From NCBI GenBank assembly GCA_001593845.1, contig LUCF01000023.1, positions 1-8,612 of the forward strand: a DNA stretch of 8,612 bases. The letters are read 5' to 3'. The notes below the pieces were generated by a model. It did not search any database, was not told where the DNA came from, and saw only the letters and a list, made by a program, of their open reading frames with translations. Shown piece by piece: positions 1 through 6,522 of this stretch (position 1 is the first letter of the stretch; every line of letters begins with the position of its first letter). Source of the stretch: Candidatus Bathyarchaeota archaeon B63 (GTDB lineage Archaea > Thermoproteota > Bathyarchaeia > Bathyarchaeales > DTEX01). Position numbers and translations under genes: made by a program.

Positions 1-1788
1 GGGGTCGTGGCCGGCATAGGCCATTACGGGAACAACATGGGCATCCCAACGGTTAATGGAGCCATATACTTCGATGAGAGCTACGTCGGAAACGTCGTCG
101 TCTACTGCGGATGCATCGGAACCCTACCCATAAGCAGGTACATAAGGGACGCCGGGCCGGGTCACATCATAGTATTGGCCGGCGGCCGGACTGGGAGAGA
201 CGGGATTCACGGCGTCACCTTCGCCTCCCTTGAGCTGACTGAGGAGTCCGAGGAGGTCTCCAGGCCAGCCGTCCAGATCGCGAACCCGATAGAGGAGGAG
301 AAGCTGGCAAGGGCGATCATAACCATAAGGGACATGGAGCTCGCCTCATCGATAACTGATCTCGGCGGCGGGGGACTCTCAAGCGCGGTTGGCGAGACAG
401 CTCATAAATTCGGATGCGGAGCTGAGGTTGAGCTCGAGAGGGTTCCCCTGAAGTACCCGCAGATCGCCCCGTGGGAGATATACATCTCAGAGTCCCAGGA
501 GAGGATGCTGCTTACAGTCCCTGTTGAGAACCTCGATGGGGTCCTAGAGGCCTTCGAGTCGGAGGGCGTAGAGGCCACGGCGATAGGGAGGCTGACGAGA
601 GGCGGAGAGCTGAGGATAACCTATAGGGGCCACACAGTCGCGGATCTCGACATGGACTTCCTCTTCAGCCCGCCCCTGACTAAGAGATTCGCGGAGTGGA
701 GGAAGCCCACATATGAGGAGCCGAGGATCGGGGAGCCTGAGAACCTGACCGAGCTGCTCCTCCGGATACTCTCATCACCAAACGTCGCGAGCAAGGAGGC
801 CGTGATCAGGACGTACGATCATGAAGTCAAAGGGAACACCGCCGTCAAGCCTCTCTGCGGAAGGAATGGGGGGCCAAGCGACGCAGCCGTGCTTAAGCCT
901 CTCGAGCGGTCCTGGAGGGGAATCGTCGTATCCTGCGGCATGAACCCCAGGTATGGGAAGATAGACCCCTACTGGATGGCCGCCTCAGCCATAGATGAAG
1001 CCCTACGGAACAACCTCTCGGTAGGCGGGCGTAGAATAGCCCTCCTCGACAACTTCGTCTGGGGAACCCCTGAGAAGCCGGATAGGCTCGGGGGGCTAGT
1101 GAGGGCATGCAAGGCCTGCTATAGATTCGCGAAGGGCTTCGGGGCTCCCTTCATATCAGGCAAGGACAGCCTCTACAATGAGTCTCCCCTCGGCCCGGTC
1201 ACGCCTACCCTACTGATAACGGCAGTCGGGATCATACCGGACATAAGAATGGCCGTGACGATGGACCTGAAGGCCCCCGGCAACCCGGTCTATATACTCG
1301 GCCGAACCCGCCGTGAACTTGGAGGCTCAGAATACTACTGGCTCAGGGGATACCTCGGGATGTCTGTCCCGAAGGTCAGGCTGGGAGAGGCGAGGCGGAC
1401 CATGAATAGGCTGAGAAGGGCGATAGACCGCGGATATGTAGAAGCATGCCACGATCTGTCAGAGGGCGGCTTGGGCGTAGCGGCGGCTGAGATGGCCTTC
1501 TCAGGCGGAATCGGGCTTGAGGTAAATCTCGGGATGGTGCCAGTCTCAGAGGGCCTCAGGAGGAGTGACTACATACTATTCTCGGAGTCGAACAGCCGCT
1601 TCCTAGTCGAGGTTCCCAAGGCAAGGATGGAGGACTTCGAGGAGACTATGAGGGGCGCCGTCTACTCATTGATCGGCTGGACGAAGAAGGAGGAGAGCCT
1701 CACAGTTTACAGCCCGGATGGAAGGAGGATAATCGATGTCAGCCTAGACCTGATGATGGATGCCTGGAAGAGAACGCTCGGTGATTAA
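1..1788 (+). CDS. purL: Phosphoribosylformylglycinamidine synthase subunit PurL (5'-truncated by window edge)
   Basis: Large synthetase subunit of FGAM synthase, which converts FGAR, ATP and glutamine-derived ammonia to FGAM, the fourth step of de novo purine synthesis in the cytoplasm. The frame is open from base 1, so the GTG at 7 is internal and the gene starts outside the window. About 595 codons are visible; the conserved motifs suggest about 150 N-terminal residues are missing, giving a total near the 740 residues of Bacillus-type small PurL. Numbering from the GTG codon, motifs in order are: GGRTGRDGIHG (59-69), the first ATP/Mg lobe GGGGLSSAVGE (120-130), PWEIYISESQERMLL (155-169), YDHEVKGNTAVKPL (270-283), DNFVWGTPEKPDRLGG (348-363), SGKDSLYNE (384-392), and the second-lobe CHDLSEGGLG near nt 1446-1475. 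There is no frameshift or internal stop. It is followed after two bases by purQ, with which it forms a complex. Truncated only by the window, not biologically. Confidence 0.96.
   Translation, partial: GVVAGIGHYGNNMGIPTVNGAIYFDESYVGNVVVYCGCIGTLPISRYIRDAGPGHIIVLAGGRTGRDGIHGVTFASLELTEESEEVSRPAVQIANPIEEEKLARAIITIRDMELASSITDLGGGGLSSAVGETAHKFGCGAEVELERVPLKYPQIAPWEIYISESQERMLLTVPVENLDGVLEAFESEGVEATAIGRLTRGGELRITYRGHTVADLDMDFLFSPPLTKRFAEWRKPTYEEPRIGEPENLTELLLRILSSPNVASKEAVIRTYDHEVKGNTAVKPLCGRNGGPSDAAVLKPLERSWRGIVVSCGMNPRYGKIDPYWMAASAIDEALRNNLSVGGRRIALLDNFVWGTPEKPDRLGGLVRACKACYRFAKGFGAPFISGKDSLYNESPLGPVTPTLLITAVGIIPDIRMAVTMDLKAPGNPVYILGRTRRELGGSEYYWLRGYLGMSVPKVRLGEARRTMNRLRRAIDRGYVEACHDLSEGGLGVAAAEMAFSGGIGLEVNLGMVPVSEGLRRSDYILFSESNSRFLVEVPKARMEDFEETMRGAVYSLIGWTKKEESLTVYSPDGRRIIDVSLDLMMDAWKRTLGD
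1780..1785 (+). promoter_or_regulatory. Ribosome-binding site of purQ inside the purL stop region
   Basis: GGTGAT complements the anti-Shine-Dalgarno end of archaeal 16S rRNA and lies five bases before the purQ ATG at 1791. It overlaps the last codons of purL, just before its TAA at 1786-1788. This supports the chosen purQ start and co-translation of the two subunits from one mRNA. Confidence 0.7.
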
Positions 1789-1790
1789 GG

Positions 1791-2609
1791 ATGAAGAGGC
1801 GGGACGTAAGGATCTGCATAATAAGGGTTGGGGGGACAAACTGCGACAGGGAGACGGCGGGGGCCCTCAGGAGACTAGGCGTCCAGGCTGAGACCCTGCA
1901 CCTCAACCTTCTAGTTAAGAGCAGGAGCCTACTGGATTACGACGGCCTCATCATCCCAGGCGGCTTCTCATTCGGCGACTACGTGAGGGCCGGGGCGATA
2001 CTGGCCAAGAGCCTAACCGCGAGGCTCGGGGAGGATCTAAAGGCATTCATCGATGAAGGGAAGCCCATACTAGGCATCTGCAACGGGTTCCAAGTGCTCG
2101 TAGAGTCCGGCCTCCTGCCAGGCTTCATGGGGATCACCAAGTACCCCGAAGCGGCGTTGGCGACGAACGTCCCGATAGGGTACAGGTGCAGATGGGTCTA
2201 CCTCAGACATGAGAACCAGGGCAGATGCATATTCACCAAGGATATCCCGGAGGGGAAGGTGCTGAGGATCCCAGTTGCCCATGCAGAGGGAAGATTCATA
2301 TTCCCAAAGGAGAAGGAGGAGCGTCTCCTAGAGAGGCTTCTGGGGAACGATCAGCTCGTCCTCAGATACTGTGATGAGGGTGGGAGGCCGGCTGAGGGGC
2401 GATACCCGGAGAACCCGAACGGCTCCTTCTATGACATAGCGGGGATATGCGACCCGTCTGGGACAATATTCGGGCTTATGCCTCATCCTGAGAGAGCCTT
2501 CTACGGGTGGCAGCTCCCAGACTGGACGAGGATGGAGAATCCCCCGAGATTCGCCGATGGGAGGCTAATCTTCTCCTCCATGATCGAGTACATCACCCGA
2601 AGGTTCTAA
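1791..2609 (+). CDS. purQ: Phosphoribosylformylglycinamidine synthase glutaminase subunit PurQ
   Basis: Class I (triad) glutamine amidotransferase that hydrolyses glutamine and passes ammonia to PurL in FGAM synthase. The 272-residue product begins with a beta strand and the PurQ-typical GGTNCDRE (14-21). It carries the oxyanion-loop motif PGGFSFGDYVRAGA (56-69), the nucleophile elbow LGICNGFQ (94-101, Cys97), the conserved VAHAEGRF (162-169), the PurQ signature NPNGS (208-212) and the catalytic pair in MPHPER (230-235, His232 and Glu234). It is longer than the roughly 227 residues of bacterial PurQ; the extra length is mainly in the middle and the C-terminal segment 235-272. The ATG at 1791 is supported by GGTGAT five bases upstream. 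It lies two bases after purL, so they are clearly one operon. No purS is seen; it may be upstream of the window or elsewhere. It converges with the oxidoreductase gene, with only 12 bases between the stops. Confidence 0.96.
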   Translation: MKRRDVRICIIRVGGTNCDRETAGALRRLGVQAETLHLNLLVKSRSLLDYDGLIIPGGFSFGDYVRAGAILAKSLTARLGEDLKAFIDEGKPILGICNGFQVLVESGLLPGFMGITKYPEAALATNVPIGYRCRWVYLRHENQGRCIFTKDIPEGKVLRIPVAHAEGRFIFPKEKEERLLERLLGNDQLVLRYCDEGGRPAEGRYPENPNGSFYDIAGICDPSGTIFGLMPHPERAFYGWQLPDWTRMENPPRFADGRLIFSSMIEYITRRF

Positions 2610-2621
2610 GCGGTCACCCTC

Positions 2622-3644
2622 TCAGACGGCCACTGCTATCTTCTTCCTGTTAGACTCGTAGCCCGCGGAGACTACCCTCAGGACGTCCCTGCCGAACTCC
2701 CCATTCGATATGGGCTCCTCATCCTTCTGGATGGACGTCACGAAGTGGCGGAGCATATTGCGGAATCCATATTGGTAATTCTCGTCTATTATGGGGGATG
2801 TCCACCCGCGGCTCATCGATGCCTTCTCAACGACGTATGAGTATCCCACATCGCTGTAGATGGTTATCGGGTTCGCATGGGTAAGATTGATGAAGGCCAT
2901 GCCCTCCGTGCCGTAGATCTCGATCCTATCCTGCATGCCTCCCTTCGTTATGTAGTTCGAGTGGGCTATGCCCGCTCCTCCGCCCTCGAAACGCATCAGG
3001 ACGACTGCGTAGTCCTCAACCTCTATCCTGTGAAGCAGGTTTCCGAGCTCAGCGTAGACCCTCCTAACTGGCCTCCTCATCATATGCATGATGAAACCTA
3101 TGGGATGGACAGCCATGTGGATCAGGACTCCCCCTCCGCAGTACTCCCTCCTCGTAGCGTACGGCGAGTGGCTCCCGCTGTGCTGCTCACGAGCCTCTAT
3201 CACAAGCAGCCTCCCGAGAGCCCCCTCCCTTATTATCTCCCGCATCCTCTCAGCGGCCGGGGTGAAGAGCCAGTTCTCACCGTACATGAGCTTTACGCCC
3301 GCCCTCCTGCACGCCCTGACCATCTTCTCCGCCTGGTCAGTTGAGACGGCGAGTGGCTTCGTGCAGAGGACATGCTTCTTATGCTCAGCAGCCGAGATGG
3401 TTACTCTGTGATGCAGATAGTTCGGGACGCATACGTTAACGGCGTCTATATCATCCCTCTCGAACATCTTCTCATAGTCAGTGTACCAGGCCTCTAACCC
3501 GTACTTCTCCGCGAGGCTCTTCGCGTGAGCAGGGGTCTTCGAGGCGACGGCGACGAGCTTGACGCGTGGATCCTCCCTGTAACAGGCTGCGAACTTGTCA
3601 GCGAGAAAGCCTGAGCCCACCAGTCCCATGCCGATCTTCTTCAT
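2622..3644 (-). CDS. Gfo/Idh/MocA-family NAD(P)-dependent oxidoreductase
   Basis: Predicted cytoplasmic dehydrogenase of a sugar, inositol or sugar-derived substrate, using bound or free NAD(P). The 340 residues match the usual family length. The N-terminal Rossmann domain has the dinucleotide-binding loop GLVGSGFLA (7-15), a basic residue after strand 2 (ASKTPAH, 34-40) and the CVPNYLHH loop (72-79). The catalytic lysine motif, usually EKP, reads CTKPLA (94-99), so Lys96 is kept but the Glu is Thr. The C-terminal alpha/beta domain begins near residue 125. Its usual GGGxLxDxGxH motif is GGGVLIHMAVH (170-180): the final His180 is present while the Asp is replaced by His176. Substrate cannot be assigned. 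The ATG at 3644 is preceded on the minus strand by GGAGG (3658-3654) with a nine-base spacer. It is divergent from a sulfatase-like gene, suggesting joint use on a carbohydrate-type compound (inference). Confidence 0.9.
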   Translation of the reverse strand: MKKIGMGLVGSGFLADKFAACYREDPRVKLVAVASKTPAHAKSLAEKYGLEAWYTDYEKMFERDDIDAVNVCVPNYLHHRVTISAAEHKKHVLCTKPLAVSTDQAEKMVRACRRAGVKLMYGENWLFTPAAERMREIIREGALGRLLVIEAREQHSGSHSPYATRREYCGGGVLIHMAVHPIGFIMHMMRRPVRRVYAELGNLLHRIEVEDYAVVLMRFEGGGAGIAHSNYITKGGMQDRIEIYGTEGMAFINLTHANPITIYSDVGYSYVVEKASMSRGWTSPIIDENYQYGFRNMLRHFVTSIQKDEEPISNGEFGRDVLRVVSAGYESNRKKIAVAV

Positions 3645-3720
3645 ACCCTTTATCCTCCATCAACATTAACGGGTGAGAAGAACCCGATATGTATCCAAGC
3701 TGTACATATTTCTTACGGGC

Positions 3721-3730
3721 ATATTAAAAA
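3721..3730 (-). promoter_or_regulatory. Candidate TATA box for the oxidoreductase gene
   Basis: On the minus strand this reads TTTTTAATAT, close to the archaeal TATA consensus, with A-rich bases upstream as expected of a BRE. Transcription starting about 25 bases downstream would leave a leader of about 55 bases containing the GGAGG ribosome-binding site. Confidence 0.4.
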
Positions 3731-3843
3731 CATTTTAACCCACCCTGATGCCGATTCCATCCATCTTAACCTTTCAGGTCAAACATTGACTCGGAAAACA
3801 CGGAAGAGACTATAAGATACCCAGCTCAGCGGTCTATGCTTCC

Positions 3844-3864
3844 ATGCCTAAGAAAAGGAGGCAT
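3844..3864 (+). repeat. Inverted repeat upstream of the sulfatase-like gene
   Basis: ATGCCT (3844-3849) and AGGCAT (3859-3864) form a perfect 6-bp dyad with a 9-base loop. A competing outer pairing of CTATGC (3834-3839) with GCATAG (3861-3866) shares the right arm. It sits about 20 bp upstream of the putative TATA box, a position suited to an activator or operator site. Function is inferred only. Confidence 0.35.
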
Positions 3865-3882
3865 AGAACAGCGAGATTAAAC

Positions 3883-3890
3883 AAATATAA
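3883..3890 (+). promoter_or_regulatory. Candidate TATA box for the sulfatase-like gene (near-leaderless)
   Basis: AAATATAA lies about 29 bases from its centre to the ATG at 3916, so the transcript would begin at or within a few bases of the start codon. The only Shine-Dalgarno-like string, GAGTGAT at 3897-3903, would then be untranscribed, which fits a leaderless or very short-leader mRNA. Confidence 0.4.
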
Positions 3891-3915
3891 CCATCCGAGT
3901 GATTAATGCAGTATC

Positions 3916-5301
3916 ATGAAGAACATAATACTAATAATCACGGATACTTTCCGTTACGACAATCTCGGCGGCAAGGCGGAGAGGCCGGTCAGAACCCCCG
4001 AGCTCGACAGATTCGCAGAGGAGAGGGCCACATCGATCGAGAGGTTCTACACGGGCAGCTTCCCGACAATACCCCACAGAACCGACCTGGCATCCAGCAT
4101 TCTTGGGTGGCCTCACTTCGGCTGGAGGCCTATCGACATGACTGTTCAAAACCACATAGCGGGCCTCCTTAGGCAGTGTGGCTACGCTACGCAGTTGATC
4201 TGCGACACCGCGCACCTCTTCAACTCGAGGTTCCATTATAGCTTCGACGCCGCGTTCCAGCATAGGGGCCAGGAAGGCGATAAGCATCTTCTACACCTCA
4301 ACGATCCGATAGAGCGTGTGATGCCTTTCGAGAAGACGAGGCTCAGTAGCTGGTTTAGGGGACACCCACTCGTAGACCAGCATAGGTGGACAAACAGGTA
4401 CTTCCGGTACGAGGCTGAGACCTTCGCCGCTAGGACCGCGGCGACGGCCATACGGTGGCTCGAGGAGAACTGGAAGGCCCCTCCATTCTTCCTATGGGTC
4501 GACTTCTTCGATCCGCATGAGCCTTGGGACCCACCTGAGTACCTCGTTCGACGGTACGATCCCGACTATGATGGGGTTCCCATGATACACCCGAATTATG
4601 GGTACTCCACAGATTATACAGCTGAGGAGCTGGAGAACCTGTGGGCTCATTACGCCGCGGAGTCAGAGCTCGTCGACCGCTACATAGGGAGGATACTGCA
4701 GAAGATAGATGACCTTCAACTCTGGGATGATACTATAGTCATCATCACATCTGATCACGGAACGTCCATCGGTGAGCATGAACGGACGGGAAAGTCCAAC
4801 ATCAACAGACGTGACGAACGGTTCTGGCCCATATATCCAGAGATCGGTCACGTCCCATTCCTCATCGGAGGGGGAGACATAAAAGGAGGAAGAAGCCTAG
4901 ACATGATCGCACAACCGATCGACATACTGCCCACAATATGTGACCTCGCCCAAGTTGAGGTTAAGCCATCACAGAGGTTCCAGGGAAGATCATTTGCGGA
5001 GGCCATTCTTAACGATGAACCAGCACACCGCAGTTACGCGGTCAGCGGTCAGTACATCGCAGGGAACAGGGTTCCGAGGAAGGCGACCACGCCCTTCCTT
5101 GTGACTAGGAGATGGGGGTACACTCCCATCGGAGCCGGCGGGGAGCCAGAACTCTATGATCTAGCAAGGGATCCCTTGGCTGAGAACGATGTCTCCGGGG
5201 ATAACCCCGACGTGATCGGGGAGATGCACAGCCTTCTCCTTGAGCATCTACGTCTCCATGGAGCTACTGAGGATTTCATGTCCCTCTGGGGAAGACCATA
5301 A
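3916..5301 (+). CDS. Sulfatase-family (alkaline phosphatase superfamily) hydrolase with Thr at the formylglycine position
   Basis: Predicted metal-dependent sulfate- or phosphate-ester hydrolase, 461 residues, no signal peptide or membrane segment, so probably cytoplasmic. Metal-site motifs in order are: the N-terminal strand IILIITDTFRYDNLGG (4-19, Asp10, where sulfatases usually have DD), the nucleophile loop FPTIPHRTDL (49-58), WVDFFDPHEPW (194-204, His201), and ITSDHGTSIGEH (277-288, Asp280 and His281) followed by TGKS (291-294, Lys293) and GHVPFLI (311-317). The C-terminal subdomain has the usual ELYDLARDP-ENDV ending (412-425). In true sulfatases the loop is C/S-x-P-x-R, with Cys or Ser converted to formylglycine; here Thr51 occupies that place while Pro53 and Arg55 are kept. 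Thr could act directly as nucleophile, as in nucleotide pyrophosphatase/phosphodiesterases, so the natural reaction may be phosphoester or phosphonate cleavage rather than desulfation. It is divergent from a Gfo/Idh/MocA dehydrogenase. The start at 3916 gives a complete first strand. Confidence 0.88.
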   Translation: MKNIILIITDTFRYDNLGGKAERPVRTPELDRFAEERATSIERFYTGSFPTIPHRTDLASSILGWPHFGWRPIDMTVQNHIAGLLRQCGYATQLICDTAHLFNSRFHYSFDAAFQHRGQEGDKHLLHLNDPIERVMPFEKTRLSSWFRGHPLVDQHRWTNRYFRYEAETFAARTAATAIRWLEENWKAPPFFLWVDFFDPHEPWDPPEYLVRRYDPDYDGVPMIHPNYGYSTDYTAEELENLWAHYAAESELVDRYIGRILQKIDDLQLWDDTIVIITSDHGTSIGEHERTGKSNINRRDERFWPIYPEIGHVPFLIGGGDIKGGRSLDMIAQPIDILPTICDLAQVEVKPSQRFQGRSFAEAILNDEPAHRSYAVSGQYIAGNRVPRKATTPFLVTRRWGYTPIGAGGEPELYDLARDPLAENDVSGDNPDVIGEMHSLLLEHLRLHGATEDFMSLWGRP

Positions 5302-5310
5302 CATCCGTCG

Positions 5311-5335
5311 CTCTCCCCTTTTTTATCAGCCCTTT
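5311..5335 (+). terminator. Poly-T terminator after the sulfatase-like gene
   Basis: A pyrimidine-rich stretch, CTCTCCCCTTTTTTATC, begins 10 bases after the stop codon and contains six consecutive T (5319-5324); a second TTTT follows at 5332-5335. T-runs without an obligatory hairpin are sufficient for termination in archaea. Confidence 0.45.
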
Positions 5336-5358
5336 TAGGATCCACGCTTCTCTGATCC

Positions 5359-5373
5359 GGCTTAAGATAAGCC
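5359..5373. promoter_or_regulatory. Perfect dyad GGCTTA-N3-TAAGCC upstream of the dehydrogenase promoter
   Basis: Six-base arms (5359-5364 and 5368-5373) flank AGA with no mismatch. It ends nine bases before the TTTAAAT element, so a bound protein would contact the BRE/TATA region. Dyads of this kind are typical sites for dimeric Lrp- or winged-helix-type regulators; which one is unknown. Confidence 0.4.
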
Positions 5374-5381
5374 ATGCCGCC

Positions 5382-5388
5382 TTTAAAT
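5382..5388 (+). promoter_or_regulatory. Candidate TATA box of the diaminopentanoate-dehydrogenase-like gene
   Basis: TTTAAAT would place transcription start near 5412, giving a leader of roughly 50 bases. That leader includes the short dyad ACCCG-C-CGGGT (5428-5438) and the ribosome-binding site GGAGGGG (5449-5455), eight bases before the ATG at 5464. Confidence 0.4.
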
Positions 5389-5463
5389 CGCAAAGATTTT
5401 TAGAGTAGACGCTCAAGGGATAAGAGAACCCGCCGGGTAGGGCTGGCTGGAGGGGAAGAGCGA

Positions 5464-6510
5464 ATGGGGGAATCAGCTTGGAGGAGGCCGGAGATCAGGG
5501 TTCTACTCTATGGAGTAGGTGCGATAGGAAGCCAGATAGCAAGGCTGATTCTGAAGAGGAGGGGGCTGAGGATAATCGGTGCAGTCGATGCATCCCCGGA
5601 GAAGTATGGAAGAGACCTAGGCTGGGCAATCGGCGCCGATCGCCCCGTAGGAGTCAAGATCTCCAAGGATCCGGAGGAGCTCCTTTCACGCGTCGATGCC
5701 GATATCGCTGTTCATGCAACCTCCTCATTTCTTAGGGATGTCCATCCTCAGCTGGTTCAGCTCATAAGGCACGGCTTGAACGTCATCTCAACATGCGAGG
5801 AGCTCTCATACCCATACGTGGTTGATGCATCCCTAGCCTCTAAGATCGACGAGTTAGCGAGGGAGCACGGCGTAACGGTTCTGGGAACGGGTATAAACCC
5901 CGGATTTCTGATGGACGCCCTGCCCATAATGCTCTCCGGAGCCTGCCAGGAGGTCAGGCATATCCGTGTTGAGAGGGTCATAGACGCGGCGAAGCGCAGG
6001 CTGCCCTTCCAGAAGAAGATTGGAGCTGGGCTTACAGTTACGGAGTTCGAGAAGAGGATTAGAGACGGGTTGATCACGGGCCATGTAGGCCTGAAGCAGT
6101 CAGTTGCTATGATAGCTGATGCGTTGGGGGTTAAACTCCAGAGGATCGAGGTGAGGCCCGTTAAGCCCATAACCGCCGAGAAGCCCGTGGGGAGCCCCCA
6201 CATAAGCGTAGAGGAGGGCATGGTAGCCGGCCTCTCCCAGTCCGCCCACGGCATAGTCGATGGCAGAGCATTCATAACCCTCATCTTCAAGGCATACATC
6301 GGAGCTGAAGAGGAGTACGACTCCGTAATGATCGATGGGACGCCCAGCATAAACCAGAAGATCAGCCCATGCATACACGGGGACCTGGCGACGGCGGCCA
6401 TCATCGTGAATTCAATCCCGAAGGTAATCCGCGCCCCGCCTGGGCTGAGGACGATGAAGGACCTACCCCTCCCATCCGCAATCCTCGGCGACGTTAGAAG
6501 TCTATTATGA
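5464..6510 (+). CDS. 2,4-diaminopentanoate dehydrogenase-like oxidoreductase (DapB-type Rossmann fold)
   Basis: NAD(P)-dependent dehydrogenase of the family that includes 2,4-diaminopentanoate dehydrogenase of clostridial ornithine degradation and is often auto-annotated as dihydrodipicolinate reductase. The 348 residues match the family's usual 340-350. The N-terminal Rossmann domain has YGVGAIGS (16-23), the acidic VDASPEKYGRDLG (41-53) after strand 2, which suggests an NAD preference, HATSSF (84-89) and STCEELSYP (109-117). The family-typical GTGINPGFLMD (141-151) starts the C-terminal domain, which continues with VERV (169-172), GHVGLKQSVAMIADALG (206-222), the EEGMVAG stretch (250-256) and the ending IPKVIRAPPGLRTMKDLP (318-335). 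The ATG has GGAGGGG eight bases upstream. No ornithine aminomutase or thiolase (Ord/Ort) partner is nearby, so the true amino-acid substrate is uncertain. It stands alone after a terminator and its own promoter, and converges with the next gene 12 bases away. Confidence 0.88.
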   Translation: MGESAWRRPEIRVLLYGVGAIGSQIARLILKRRGLRIIGAVDASPEKYGRDLGWAIGADRPVGVKISKDPEELLSRVDADIAVHATSSFLRDVHPQLVQLIRHGLNVISTCEELSYPYVVDASLASKIDELAREHGVTVLGTGINPGFLMDALPIMLSGACQEVRHIRVERVIDAAKRRLPFQKKIGAGLTVTEFEKRIRDGLITGHVGLKQSVAMIADALGVKLQRIEVRPVKPITAEKPVGSPHISVEEGMVAGLSQSAHGIVDGRAFITLIFKAYIGAEEEYDSVMIDGTPSINQKISPCIHGDLATAAIIVNSIPKVIRAPPGLRTMKDLPLPSAILGDVRSLL

Positions 6511-6522
6511 GAAGGCTGGTCC

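Larger units (their letters stand above)
3645..3915. promoter_or_regulatory. Divergent regulatory spacer between oxidoreductase and sulfatase-like genes
   Basis: This 271-bp AT-richer stretch holds no credible gene and must contain both divergent promoters. Seen here are TTTTTAATAT on the minus strand (3730-3721), which would place a start site near 3700 with a leader of about 55 bases, and AAATATAA on the plus strand (3883-3890). Also present are the near-identical direct repeats CATTTTAACC (3731-3740) and CATCTTAACC (3762-3771), the dyad GTCAA-ACA-TTGAC (3778-3790), the hairpin ATGCCT-N9-AGGCAT (3844-3864), and a short hairpin CGGGT-N7-ACCCG (3670-3686) in the oxidoreductase leader. Which of these bind a regulator is unknown. 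Confidence 0.5.

Noticed and set aside
7..9. GTG as start codon of purL
   Set aside because: The frame is open to base 1 and the protein here is already past the family's N-terminal third of the first domain, so this is an internal valine codon.
2877..3344. 155-codon plus-strand open frame within the oxidoreductase gene
   Set aside because: It overlaps a well-supported minus-strand gene, and its translation lacks any recognisable domain.
3645..3915. C/D-box or other small RNA in the divergent spacer
   Set aside because: No RUGAUGA box paired with a CUGA box at proper spacing was found; CCTGATG near 3744 lacks a D box partner.
3906..4172. Open frame from ATG 3906 overlapping the sulfatase-like gene start
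   Set aside because: It is in a different frame from the sulfatase-like protein, and its product is His/Arg/Gln-rich without domain features.
5757..6404. 215-codon open frame on the minus strand inside the dehydrogenase gene
   Set aside because: It lies opposite a gene with clear family motifs, its translation is Ser/Met/Pro-rich and low in charged residues, and it has no promoter or ribosome-binding site; it is an antisense shadow of GC-rich codons.
5464..6510. True dihydrodipicolinate reductase (DapB) of lysine synthesis
   Set aside because: The protein is about 80 residues longer than DapB and has the GTGINPGF and EEGMVAG motifs of the diaminopentanoate-dehydrogenase family instead of the DapB catalytic EXHHxxKxDxPSGTA motif.
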